This document shows, in pieces, positions 46,273-57,290 of a DNA stretch of 64,000 bases. Each line of letters begins with the position of its first letter. The first letter of the stretch is position 1. The DNA comes from Oscheius dolichura (taxonomy: Eukaryota > Nematoda > Chromadorea > Rhabditida > Rhabditidae): the NCBI GenBank assembly GCA_932521035.1, contig OW051495.1, forward strand, positions 11,532,001-11,596,000. Reading direction: 5' to 3'. Position numbers and translations under genes: made by a program. The notes beneath the pieces were generated by a model that had not been told where the DNA came from, did not search any database, and saw only the letters and a list, made by a program, of their open reading frames with translations.

Positions 46273-48721
46273 ATGAAACGAGAATTTACAAGGGCAATTG
46301 AACATTCAAAAGAAGGAATTCATGTTGCGAGCCATCCTCCTTCAAAGTCTCAAATGATACGAGGACGAGGTGAATATGGTAAGTTATGTTGGTTAATAAT
46401 TATTCATTGATTTGGCCTTCGTTTTATATTAATCCTTTCCCCATATTTTTATCATTAAACCTTTTTTTCAGGTCTGAAACGAGAATATATAAGGACAGTC
46501 GTCCTCCCAGAAGAAGGAATTCATGCTGACGACGGTTTTCTGTTCCATCATGTCGCCCATCATCCTCCTTTAACACCTCAAATGATCACGCGATTGTGTG
46601 AAAATGGTTAGTTCAAACTTTCACAAGTTTATCATAACTTAGGTATACCTTATAAAATTAACCAAGGGTATACACCTGAAGAAGATGAAATGATACGTAA
46701 TAATTGGAAGGAATTTGCTGAAGAATATAATATACCACTGGATCACGTTCTTAAGTTTGCTGGAGTGGGAGATCGCGAAGGAGAATTTGTAATTTTTCTA
46801 ATAACTTAATAGAAATTCCTCGTATTACTTAAAGGAACTGTCAAGGACCTAAAACAAATTGTGCTTAAGAAATTCGCCTTTATCTCCTGATCACGATGGT
46901 ATATTTATTTTTGCATATGGACGGCTGTATCACGAGAAAAATGCACATTTATGATCAAAATCTGGTCGAAAAACGGTCAAAAGCGAAAAAATTGCTCATG
47001 ACCGTTGCAGGACCTTTTATGGGTCCCGCAGCGATCATGATCACAGTAATGGAATGCATTTATAACTTTGGGATAATAATGCAATTTTCTCGTGATTCCG
47101 AAGTCCATATGCAAAAATAAATATATCACCGTGATCAGGAGAAAATGGCGAATTTTTGAAGCCTATACTGAGTTAGTTTGCTAGCTATTTGGGAGAAAAT
47201 GCGGAAAACGCTACATGAATCGTAAAATACGCACAAATGACCCCGAAATGAAAAGTTGGATAGAGAATAGGCCCATACGTAGTTAGTCGCTTGGGACTCG
47301 GTTGCTCAGGGTCAAATGATCACTTCCGCTTGGTCCCTGACAGTTCCTTTAAGGATCCTCCCGAAGTGATTGATAGACGATATTTTTGTGAAAATGCTAA
47401 CTTTTGGCCTAGAATGTGTATAGTCGAATATTTTCTTTTAAATCTTTCTATAGGTAATGGTCTCGAATGCAGAAGTGGCAATCAGATTAAAAAACGTATG
47501 CAAATTATTTTTGATGACGCCGTTGTTAATGGGGTAATGCCGATACAATACGGCAAACGGTTAGTAACCTTATACCCTTCTTATTGAATGACTTCAGTAA
47601 AAATGGCAGAATATTGCATTTGGCTGATTTAACAAATTATGTTGAAGCCTATCCTAAGTGTCATTATGTTCAACGTGAAACTGCTAAAGTTTGCAGTTTT
47701 CAATCAACTTATTGAAATAATATCCAGATTATACAAGTAACACGTCATAAGTTAAAGTCGACGCTCGCAGATTACCTTTCTATCTATGGAAATGTTGAAC
47801 GAAAACATTGGAAATGTCTTTGGAATACTGTCGATAGATTGGTCCAAGTATTTCCAATAACTAAAACCTTCAATCAAGTAAATTTGATGTACTTTCATCC
47901 CATTGAATTTAGAACTACCGAAAAGCTATTATGCGTCGCGATTGTTCTGAATTACGTAAACTGACTAAATCCATAAACTTCCAAAGGATAGGCAATGTTA
48001 TGCTGAAAAATTTTCGATCTGCAAAAAAAGCTTGGAATGAATTAACAGAAGAGCTGCTGAACGAGTACATTAGATCGTACGATAGAGTAAAAATAGGAGC
48101 AATTGCATTTGAAGAAGCATGTAATAAGGTAAAAAAATTTAATTCTATGCTCACTACACACATTTACTTCAGATTTTCTCAGAACGTGCTTTTATTTCGC
48201 CTGATCGATTCGGTTTGTTTCTACGCCTTTTACCACAATGCATAAAGGATAATAAAATGTCTAAAACAAAGATGAAGAAGAAATACTTTCATATGGACCG
48301 TCTAGCCAAAATGTAAAGCCATTATAATTTTGTATTTCCCATTTCAGGTTACTTGATTACGGAATCAGCGGATTCCATGTTTATGATCCATCAATGTCAG
48401 AAGCTGAATGCATCTATTCTCATGCTAAAATACATTTAACTGAATGTGATACAGAAGTTCTTTCAAAAGTAGATCGAATATTCACACTGAAAGGTTTGCT
48501 TACCGTGAATATTTTCCTTCTTTGATTTAGAAAAGATTCAGTTATTCACAACTGCGTATGAGATGCAGTTTCATCATATTGCTGGTAAAAATTTATATCC
48601 TATCGAAGGCGAAGCTTGTCAGAATAATTACGTATGCCATCTTTTGCACTTTTAGCAATATTTCCAGGTAATTACAAAAGATGGTTATCTATGCTTTAAA
48701 ATGGACGATTACGAGCGATAG
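46273..48721 (+). CDS. unrecognised multi-exon protein, possible Myb/SANT-like DNA binder
   Basis: ATG 46273 is two bases after TTTCAG. The first two exons encode a tandem repeat of one motif: MKREFTRAIEHSKEGIHVAS and LKREYIRTVVLPEEGIHADD, each followed by a HHPP..SQMI/TPQMI block. Then come a Trp-containing helical segment (GYTPEEDEMIRNNWKEFAEE), RSGNQIKKRMQIIFDDAVVN, another (RKHWKCLWNTVDRLVQNYRK), AKKAWNELTEELLNEYIRSY, and a C-terminal domain (YGISGFHVYDPSMSEAECIY). The YTPEED..I..NW and KHWKCLW spacing resembles Myb/SANT repeats, but this is inference. The end is ambiguous: TAG at 48721, or a frame ending in the acidic STDEEDYID about 30 nt later. One intron contains the TTAA-flanked element at 46833-47348. 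It is 247 bp downstream of arp-1 on the same strand. Confidence 0.7.
46833..47348. mobile_element. TTAA-flanked inverted-repeat element, in an intron
   Basis: The outer ends are AGGAACTGTCAAGGACC (46833) and, inverted, AGGAACTGTCAGGGACC (ending 47348), each bordered by TTAA (46829-46832 and 47349-47352), the target duplication used by piggyBac-type transposases. Inside, a second longer inverted repeat of about 85 bp (46870-46957 against 47070-47155: AAATTCGCC...CTCCTGATCACG...ATATTTATTTTTGCATATGG) is placed off-centre, so this may be one MITE nested in another. No transposase is encoded. Confidence 0.8.
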
Positions 48722-48749
48722 TACTGATGAAGAAGATTATATAGATTAA

Positions 48750-49184
48750 CGGGTATGTGCAGAATTTTTGTGTGTTGTTTTATTTTCTATGTTGTTGCAT
48801 TTTTCAGAAAATAAAGAAGCTAGAATTATGTAAAGCTAGTAAAGCAGCTTTACTAAAGCTGCATTTTTTTTTCTTCATCTCTTTCAGTAGCTAGTTTTGT
48901 GTGCAAATGAACTAGTCTTCTATAACAACTGAATGTCGTCAACGATCAACGTTGTAGCATGATTGGGATTGATTGCGTGCGGTCATCGCACGGCAGCACA
49001 ACACATGTAGCACCTGTACAAGAAGAAAAATAAGGAAGTCACAGAGTTATGCGCTAAAAATTAGTGTGGCACGACGCCAGAAGTACGATAAAACAGATTC
49101 AAGTAAAAGAACAAAGAAGAGAACAATGAAGAATGACCCCCGGAACTTTATTGAAGGATCGTGGGGCGAGGTCGTCGTGGACAT
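48750..49184. other. intergenic, right end of AT-rich island
   Basis: No gene was supported. A short hairpin-capable segment (GTAAAGCAGCTTTAC, about 48839-48853) follows the 3' end of the preceding gene. Base composition changes at about 49.1 kb. Confidence 0.45.
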
Positions 49185-49490
49185 TTAGGGTCCCAAGTAG
49201 CAAGACTGATCCGTACGGGGCTTGAAGACGCCGGGAGCGTTTTGTCCTCCAGAGGGAGCTGCTCCTCCTCCTCCGCTACCACCACCAGCATTGCCAGATG
49301 AGCCATTGCCACTGTTGGCGTATTCTTCGCGGGCGTATCCCGTATTCGAGGCGCCGTTGATGTATCTGAAACGCGTACCATCAAATGCGAAACACGAAAA
49401 ATAGACACGATACGAGAAAAGAAAAAAAGAAACGGAAACGTACCCGGATCCGTAGCCGCCAGCACCAGCATAGCACGATTTGTCGGCCAT
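49185..49490 (-). CDS. small Gly/Ser-rich protein
   Basis: Two exons, 49444-49490 and 49185-49365, give 75 residues: MADKSCYAGAGGYGSG, then YINGASNTGYAREEYANSGN, a Gly-rich stretch, and GVFKPRTDQSCYLGP, TAA. The two ends mirror each other (DKSCYAG and DQSCYLGP), each with the only Cys residues. No signal peptide or membrane segment was seen. Small Gly-rich, testis- or cuticle-expressed families are common in nematodes, but no particular family is claimed. The intron has good borders (GTACG...TTTCAG) and the codon usage is biased, which supports a real gene. Confidence 0.7.
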   Translation of the reverse strand: MADKSCYAGAGGYGSGYVSVSFFLFSYRVYFSCFAFDGTRFRYINGASNTGYAREEYANSGNGSSGNAGGGSGGGGAAPSGGQNAPGVFKPRTDQSCYLGP

Positions 49491-49913
49491 CTCGCTTGTT
49501 GATGGCCAACTGACCAATTCCTTCCCTTTTATACCATTTTTCCAGCCCCAGCCGGGTCAATTAGCATGCGATTATCCCCAGATTAATCAGGTTTTCTTAT
49601 AGGTAGAGATTAAAGAAAGGAGCTGGCTAGGAATGCTGGAAAGATCAACGATATGATCTTCTAGGAGCCAATGTGTCCTTCTGAAAGTTTACGAATATTT
49701 TCTTCTATGTAATCCTATGTCAGCTGCTGCCAGGAAAAAGGCTAATGCTAACAGAATAGGAAGTGGATTTGAAGATTGTCTGTTTATTGCTTCATCAAGA
49801 AAACTCTTCATTACTCTTCACACAAAGTTCATATCAGAAGAAAACAATATAAAGTACACGTTGCAATCGGATCACGAAGTAATATTCAAAGGGTGAGATC
49901 TCTTTTTCTTTCC

Positions 49914-52900
49914 TTAGAGCATAAGGAATAGATGATGATCGTTGCGATTGATGCTGATTCGATGCTTGGACATGAGCTTGGCATATTCGTGTCCGTCCAG
50001 CAGCTTCCGTCCAAGGTATCGCATCATCTCTATCCAAGCTTCAACACATTGCGGCTGGGCTTCTTCGCCGAGTAGATCACACACAGTGCAGACTACTTGA
50101 GCACATACCATTCGGACATTCTCCTCCGTCATATATTCTGTCTAAAAAGAGGGTTTCTTCTTTGTTATTTCATTTAGAGAAGCAACCAAGAATCTAGGGG
50201 AATCAGGGCTTATTCGCAAAACTCATATGAGAGTAAACCATCTTCTTTTGACGAGTCATAGCTATTTTTCTTCTACCAATTCATTTAAAAGAATGTTGGT
50301 TTAGTTCTCAATGTTTTTCTGTTAAAAATCTACATTCTACAAGAGGAATTATTTCGCTAAACGAGCGGACAGCGCATGGTTCTTGTGAGCGCGACCATCC
50401 CTCAAATATTACTGATTTTTTTTCGCGATTCAGACTTCCATTTTAGGAAATAAATATATCAATGTGTTCAGGAAGAAAAGGCAAATTTTTAAAACCCTAC
50501 TTCCTATGGATATTTCCATTGAAATTTGTTTTGACTCACAACTTTCGGAGTATAATGTCTCTCGCCATATTTGAATATGGCCGGGGCGACTTGCGGTTCC
50601 AGTTCGTCGACATTCTTCGAAGCCAGATGAAGGATATTCGTAAAGATTCGCGTATGACGCAGGGCCGGGTGATCATCTCCCAAATCGGATAAATCGTCTC
50701 CCTGAAGCGAATCATCTTGATGAATAATTCTCGGACCACATGGGCAGATGAGATATTGACAGTAGGAGAGACACACACACACCCACCTCATTCAGGCCAA
50801 AGAGTCGCCGTAGTTCCGGCATTTTTTGAAAAATACGCTGGAAGACGAAGTAGCCAAAGTCGTGGCCGGCCTCCGTGGCTCGCTTTTGGCACTCGGCCCA
50901 CGAGGAACGGATCAGCTCACAGCTCTGAAAAGGAAGGAGATTTACCGTCTTCTTTTTGGAAATGATTCAATACATCAAGCCAGAGTTAGACAGCCAAATA
51001 AACAGGGAAAATCTCCCATATACAAAACGGCCTATAGACCGATTTGGAGTCCTTCTTCGGTCCGTCTTTTTCCAACTGCTTTCAGCCACAGTTAGACAGT
51101 CAAAAATCCCTACCTCATTACCACCTACAGCTCCCTTTCCCCCGTCAAAAACGTGCAGATTTCTATCGAAAAAAAGAGAAAAACAGAGAAAAACAATTAG
51201 CAGAGATATGACCTCAAATGGAACAGCTGAAGTTGCCGAGGTAAACATTTCCCTGGACCGGGTTGAAAAACAACTCGTACCGTGCCTCCGGCTAATTGTC
51301 TCTTCCCCCTAAAAATGGATTACTTACCACTTTATCGAGGGCATTCTCCTCGCTGCTCAGGGACCGATAGCTATAGGTCCGGAGTTGTTTCAGGGGAGAG
51401 TGGGACTTGGCCCGGCTGAGGGGCTTCATCTGGAGAACTTCGGAGAGTCTCGAGTCGTCCAGGGACCTGTCTCTATTGTATATATTTAATTAAAGATTAT
51501 GGTACCTGGCAGTATTGGAGGCGGAGGAGCTGTTGGTTAGGAATTGCATTCTGCGGAGGGAGGCGCTCGGGGCTGGCTGGGTAGAGGCCGGTCGTTCCTG
51601 TAACCGCTTGAACTGATGACTGAATATCATCTGGGGGAACTAATGGGAGTGGGGGTGGCAGCCGAGGAATACTAGTTATTTCCTGGGCGGGCCCCGTCTC
51701 TAACCACAATCCCCTACCCCCCACCCCCCAGCTCCTGGGGGTGGTTGCTACGGGTTATTATGAAAGATCTTGAAATTTACGGGGGATCTGTGATGAAAGA
51801 AGGAGTACTATTTGAGGAGAAGGGGGCAGATGAAAATGGAAGGTGCCTTCTCCAAAGGCAGCTGGAGGTGTCAACAACAGGCAGATATCGGGCGAGGAAC
51901 TTTCTAGAGGGCTTGATTAAATCGTGGGGGAGGAAATATTCCTGCTCTCTCTCTATTCATCTGGGGGCACTCTTTAGAAATTGGGAAACATTTCCGGGGG
52001 CATGTGACATCGTGGGGGAGGTCGTTATTTGGAGGGAGCTAATTAATTGGAACAGGAACAGGACTCCCGGAACTGGGGGAAGGAGCCTTTCCGGAGAGGA
52101 ACCCGGCTTCCGCATCCGGGTAAGTGAGCCAATTGTAAAGGACCAATTAGAGCAATCTTTGAACCTATTTTAATATTAAACATTAAACATGTGCATATTG
52201 AGGAGAACAGCCGCGACCGTGAGAACCCTGACTCAGAACAGGGTCCAGCCCCTTGGAGACGGATCAAGCTTGGGTGGCCTCTTGAGAATCTTATCAGAAA
52301 CGAGGGGGAGCGACCATTTAATGGTGGAGGACCTCTAGAATCCTGTAGAATTTCCTGGCTTCGGGAGAAAGTCACGTGCCCCTAGGCTGCCCTCTGGATT
52401 CGGCGGGTAAGCCGTTCCCAAGAAAACGGGAGCCTATTTCCCACAAAGTTTCTGGGAGAAAACGGGGAGACAGGAGTCAAGAATCCGAAATGACTGTAAC
52501 TTGGCTATATTTACTACTTTTGATCAGCTTTTTGTTTCAAGACTTGAGGAAGAAGGATTGCTGTAGGATTATTTAGTAATATCCTCCGGGACAACGAAAA
52601 TTGTGTCCACAAACGAGTTTTGGCCTAAAGCACCGATGAGATCCAAGGTCCGGAAGAGACTGGCCCCCTAAATGTCACAATTCTTTGTCTAATTATCGCC
52701 CCAGTACCTCATACTTGAAGTCTTCTACCCGTTCACAAAAAAGATAAATCTCCGAGAAACGCCAAAATATCTTATTCCGCACGCTGTACTATTAGTTTAC
52801 CTGGCTGGTCGGCATTGACAAAAGGCGCTATATTTAGTCCCCCCTGTCCCGGAAACTGCTAGCCACTGATACTCTTTCTAGATTCCAAATAACAGGAAGA

Positions 52901-55684
52901 AGGGGGGAAGAGGTGTCAACATAGAGAGGCGGAGGAGGAGGGGACAGATAAAATTACCTCGGAGATACTGTGAAGGACGGCCAGCAGACGGGGCATTTCT
53001 TCACTTTTTGGGGGATCTGCTAATGTTAATTTGAATTAAAAATAATTGAAATTGAGAGAAAAGAGAGACACTAAATCGTAGAGGAGACTAGGAGGACGAG
53101 AGGGAGACAGCTCCCCTTTGATGGGATTATCCTCTCGGCTAGTGTTGACTCCTGGCTGGCTGTCTAATTCGAATCAAAGTGATCTGATTGGGAGGAGATT
53201 AGGTCACGGGGCACTGGTCTAGAGACCAGTACTACTACTCGTCCCCCTCCCCCGACGGATACATTTCCGCCGATTAGAGGAGACGCAGCCGTTGCCATTT
53301 TGAGGGGCGAGGCAGCAACTAAAAAACTCGACTCCCAGGCGGTGTTTATACCAGGGAGATATTACTTTTGAGGTAGGAGAAAAACCGTGAGAAGCGAAGA
53401 GAATAACGAGAAGAGCCGGCCACATCCGCTTTACGGGGATTGGATCCGGGGATCCGGGGATCCGAAGACCTATCCGGCCGGATAGACGGGATCAGTCGAG
53501 GCTCTTCGGCAACTAAAGAACAGAGACTGGAGGTGACAGCAACCAGGATTGGATGGAGAGACGAGATGGAGGGAAAATAGGATGGAAGCAGGGGGAAATA
53601 CAGAATTTATAGGGCAATAACTGATAGTCAATAATACCTAGAGTACGCGCTCTCTACCACTGGAAAAGAGGATTCGAGAAGCCTTGCAACAAATCCAGGG
53701 AAAACCTATAACAACGCGTCGAATGTTCATTTGAGATCCGGGATAAGCTCAAATGTGGAAGAGGAAGCCGTCTGCCAGAAGAAGAGAAACCATAATAAGG
53801 AGGACAGGTGGACAAGGGGCCGAGTCGTCCAGAGTGGTGGGCACGGAGAGTGGGGCTGGATCTAGCCTGGCGGGCACATTGGACAGGGTGAAGCCATAGT
53901 ACAGGATAACTCTTGATCTGGAGAGTATAATGCCATTGGAAATTCTAGTCGGCCACGGGCTGACAATGCCGAAAATCTCCTCCTCTTTTTGGCTGATTTG
54001 GCTCCGGACCCTATCAACCATGGACCAGAGAGTATAGCCAAGCTTGTGACGTACTAAAATTTCGATGGAAAGTCTTGAAGGACCCAGAAAAGGATCCTAA
54101 TAGACAGACTATTCTACTGAGCGCTGGGAGACACGTGGCCCACGATTGGAAGCTCGGGCGACTGTCTGCTTTTGGGGGACATCCTTCCCTCCTGTCTGCC
54201 TTCGGTCCCCGCCTCTCTCTTTCGATGTGTCAAGAAGGACTGGCTGTTTGCTTATCAGGAAGCCATAAGAAGAATTTTAGCCTGCTATGGAAAATTCGAG
54301 AGAAGACGGGCCATCGGACCTGGTACCGGAACCTAGATCAAACGAAACCTGGGCCAGACCCCGGGCATGACCGAGGAGGACGAAGATCCCCTCCTCTTGA
54401 TAGCCATTTCTATTTTCTCCTTCCCCTGTATATTTGTTTATTTTCCCCATAAAATACCCGTCTAATTGTCTGTTTTTGTGTTGTTGATAAAAGGAGAGAG
54501 CGAGTCAGACCACACACTATGGTCTGTCCTCGGAATGATCTCATTAGTAATAGTCAGCAGTACTAGGCGAGAGCAAATAATCTGTGCGCCTTTTCTGGTT
54601 GTCCGCTTTTCAAATGCCGCCGAGACGGCTAAAAAAAGGCGCCGTCTCCAGGTGGCTGGAGAGCCTGGCCGGGATAAGTAAAGTCCTGGCGGCTGCTCTT
54701 TTTGGACCCGGTGGTTCAAATAAAAGAAAGTGCTCCGGAAGGGAATCATCCTCCTGTTGAAAAAGGAGGAGGACACTTTGCCCTAATCAAAGTGTCCCCT
54801 TTCCCTTTAAATCCGTAAAAAGGTCAGAGGAAGATTCTCCTGTCCCTCAAAACAATCACTTACCGGTGACTGGTCGTATTCTTCTAGGGAGTCGGCTCCG
54901 TTGATTTGAATCCGCGGCGGGGTGGTGGACTGTGGTGTGGTGCCCATCGACGAGGAGACCAACATCAAATGGGAATGTGTCTGAAATCCCCGGATGGACT
55001 ATTTGTTCAAGTTAAATAATTTCGGGGCCCCTCGGGGGAGAAGCAATATGAGCGCGATCTATGGTCCCTTCTGGAAACCTTGGGGCCTGGTCATCAACTG
55101 CCCCGATATCTGAAAATCTGGGGAGGATTGTGGCTTACTTTTACAAATTAAGAAGAACTTTAGGAAATTGGGGGAAAAGAGAACAGAAAAGATAGAAAAG
55201 CGGCGGGAAGAGGGGATGGTAGAAAGGTGGAGATACAGCGAGATCTCCCAACGGGAGGAGGAGGACGACGACATCGTCTCGTCCGCGTCTGATAAAGAGA
55301 GGAGATCGCCCCCGGGGTTCAAAGCCACCGAAATGAATGCCCCTCCCCGCCATTTTTTGAAACATAAACACACTTCGAATAGTCCTTATAATTAGAAAAA
55401 TATTTTCCTGCCCGGCTGACTCCGCGGGCCCGGTGTTCCCCCTCCTGGTGCGGCGGTCACATGAATTTGTTCAATTATCCAGAAAGCTTGCAATAAATAT
55501 GGAGATCAGGAGAGGAGAGGTCGTGGTTTCGAAAGAGAAAGGGCAAATGAGGGTAAATGGGGATGTTTGACAGGAGAAGAAGGGAACTGACCGGCTGGAT
55601 GCCGTCATCCGGGGCGGAGAGGCGTCTTTCCGACGTGCGGGTGGCCGCGCGACTTCTCGGAGCATGTGTGTGAGCATTTCCCAT
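49914..55684 (-). CDS. neural-type globin with long N-terminal extension
   Basis: Exon 1 at 55592-55684 encodes MGNAHTHAPRSRAATRTSER, with Gly2 and Thr6 fitting the N-myristoylation consensus. Exon 2 is 54864-54980 (MGTTPQSTTPPRIQINGADS within it) and exon 3 ends about 51506 (MIFSHQFKRLQERPASTQPA at 51630). Then come SLDDSRLSEVLQMKPLSRAK, LKQLRTYSYRSLSSEENALD, and the globin fold: SCELIRSSWAECQKRATEAG, FGYFVFQRIFQKMPELRRLF (CD1 Phe), LRHTRIFTNILHLASKNVDE (E-helix His), VAPAIFKYGERHY (proximal F8 His), and the G-H helices VCAQVVCTVCDLLGEEAQPQ and CVEAWIEMMRYLGRK, TAA 49914. About 340 residues. Haem-binding residues are intact. Nematodes have many such neuronal globins; the particular orthologue is not named. 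A second possible first exon starts at 52996 (MPRLLAVLHSISE, phase 0). Confidence 0.88.
50447..50495. mobile_element. relic of the 46.8 kb inverted-repeat element
   Basis: GGAAATAAATATATCAATGT followed by TTCAGGAAGAAAAGGCAAATTTTTAAA matches the right inner arm of the element at 46833-47348 (AAATAAATATATCACCGTG, ATCAGGAGAAAATGGCGAATTTTTGAA) with scattered mismatches. Only about 50 bp remain, in a globin intron. Confidence 0.6.
50980..51098 (+). repeat. CCACAGTTAGACA motifs in globin intron
   Basis: CCAGAGTTAGACAG at about 50980 and a perfect CCACAGTTAGACAG at 51086-51099, about 105 bp apart, in an intron of the globin gene. Confidence 0.75.
53749..54430 (-). other. possible nested exons in a globin intron
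   Basis: Two minus-strand segments look coding. At about 54285-54425 the frame reads NGYQEEGIFVLLGHARGLAQ and VSFDLGSGTRSDG, reminiscent of a laminin-G strand pattern. At 53749-54060 it reads HKLGYTLWSMVDRVRSQISQ and RVILYYGFTLSNVPARLDPA, ending with a hydrophobic tail (PVLLIMVSLLLADGFLFHI). They may belong to one small membrane-anchored gene nested in the intron. A phase-consistent join was not found, so this is only a pointer. Confidence 0.25.
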
Positions 55685-57116
55685 TACCTCTTCTGAAACT
55701 GGAAATATGGAATGTTTAAAGGGTGTGAACAATTATAGAACGAGAGAGACTAGAATGTGGTAGAAGGACAGGGGAGGACAAGGGAAGACGAGCTGGAGGA
55801 TAAGGGAGGACAGGGGAGAACAGGGTGGATGAGGTGGAGAACGGGATGGATGACAGGTGACTATACGATTCCTTGGGAAAATGGACTATTAAATGTGGGA
55901 CGACAACCATAAAGAGAGATAGAGACTAGAATGCTTTTGGAAAGTCAAAGGCACGTAGCCTAGGAATTCGAATAAGTCTCCATGGAATGAGGCACTGACT
56001 GACGTAGAAGAGAGGAGAACAGGGGGGACACGTGGAGATTGTTCAGAGATTTTAAGATTAAAAATACGAAGGGATTCCGGGGGGCTTCGAGAGGTTTCAG
56101 GAGGTCTTGCAGTTGAATTATATTCTGGAAGACCCATAAAAGCACTTACTCTTTGACGCACCTTTTAGAAACGGCTATCCCTTTGTAGGGGAGAGGGGCT
56201 TCTCGAACTACAGAGATCGGGAGGAGAGAATCCGAAAAGAGACAGAGAAATAATGAAAGAAAGGAATGTTCAGCTCGAGGGGAGGACTAAGCCCCCCTTT
56301 TCCCTATATTATTTCCATTCTTATTATTTCACTCTAGAAAAATATGGGAAGGAGGAGGAGGAGAGTTTTAGAGGTTGTGAGAGGAGAATAAAACTCCCCG
56401 AGGGGGTAGTGGTAAACAGAGACATCTTAGGTGAAAATATCCTCATATTTTGTCAAAATCCCCCCATTCCCTTCCCGTTGCCTCCAAAAATTCCTGCTCT
56501 CTCATTGATTCCGACCTCCCCGAGGAAAAGGAAAAACAAATTAAACTGACAGAACGAGAGATTCTTCTTTCCCAGGAAGACGATCTAAATACCCCGCAGG
56601 CAATACCCGAAGCCCCTTCCCCCTCTCTCGCTTTTGAAACGAATTATTCACTGAAACTACTACCTTATGCCGCGACATGACTCCCTGACGTACGATTTTT
56701 ATAAGAAAACAGCAGCAGCAGAAGAAAGAGATTTTTTGGAGAGAGATGTAGGAGATCTTCTTCGTTTTTGAGAAATAGATGGGGAGGACGGCGTTCTCAT
56801 CAGAGAAGGGAGACAGCGGTGAAGGAAGACAGGCAGGAGGATAGGGAGCACAAGAAGCACAAGGAGAACAAGACGAAGAATGGGGAGCAGGAAGTGGACA
56901 AGGGAAAACAGGGTGGACGATGTAGAGGGCAGGTTGGAGGACAAGGGGAACGAGGAAGATCAAGTTGAGGACGAGGGAGGACAGACAGTTTGAAATGGGG
57001 GACGAAGAGGACGACGAGGGTCAGCTGTTGGACAATGGGGACGAGATGGACGACAGGAATAATGAGGAGGAGAAGGTGGAGGACATGGTGGAGGACAAGG
57101 AGGGCAAGATACTCTG

Positions 57117-57290
57117 ATGCCCAAAGACGAGGACGTCGACTACGAATTTTATTGGAGCAAAGGGGCGAGACTACAGAGTACAGGAATAAATGTCAGCCAT
57201 CACGTGGCCCTGCTGCTCTTTCCACTCGACTACTCCTCAAAAGGAGCCGTGGGCCAGAAATATAATCAGATAGCAATCTGTGCACGGCAG
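57117..57290 (+). other. candidate coding fragment in purine-rich region
   Basis: The frame from ATG 57117 reads MPKDEDVDYEFYWSKGARLQ, INVSHHVALLLFPLDYSSKG and QKYNQIAICARQ, and then meets a GT donor. Its composition is protein-like and unlike the flanking repeats. No partner exon was identified and no domain recognised. Confidence 0.25.

Noticed and set aside
46896-47120. 74-codon frame in the intron of the unknown gene
   Set aside because: It is contained in the inverted-repeat element, whose arms are palindromic and not coding.
56990-57116. Arg/Trp-rich frame in purine repeat
   Set aside because: It is an artefact of stop-poor GGA/AGG repeats.
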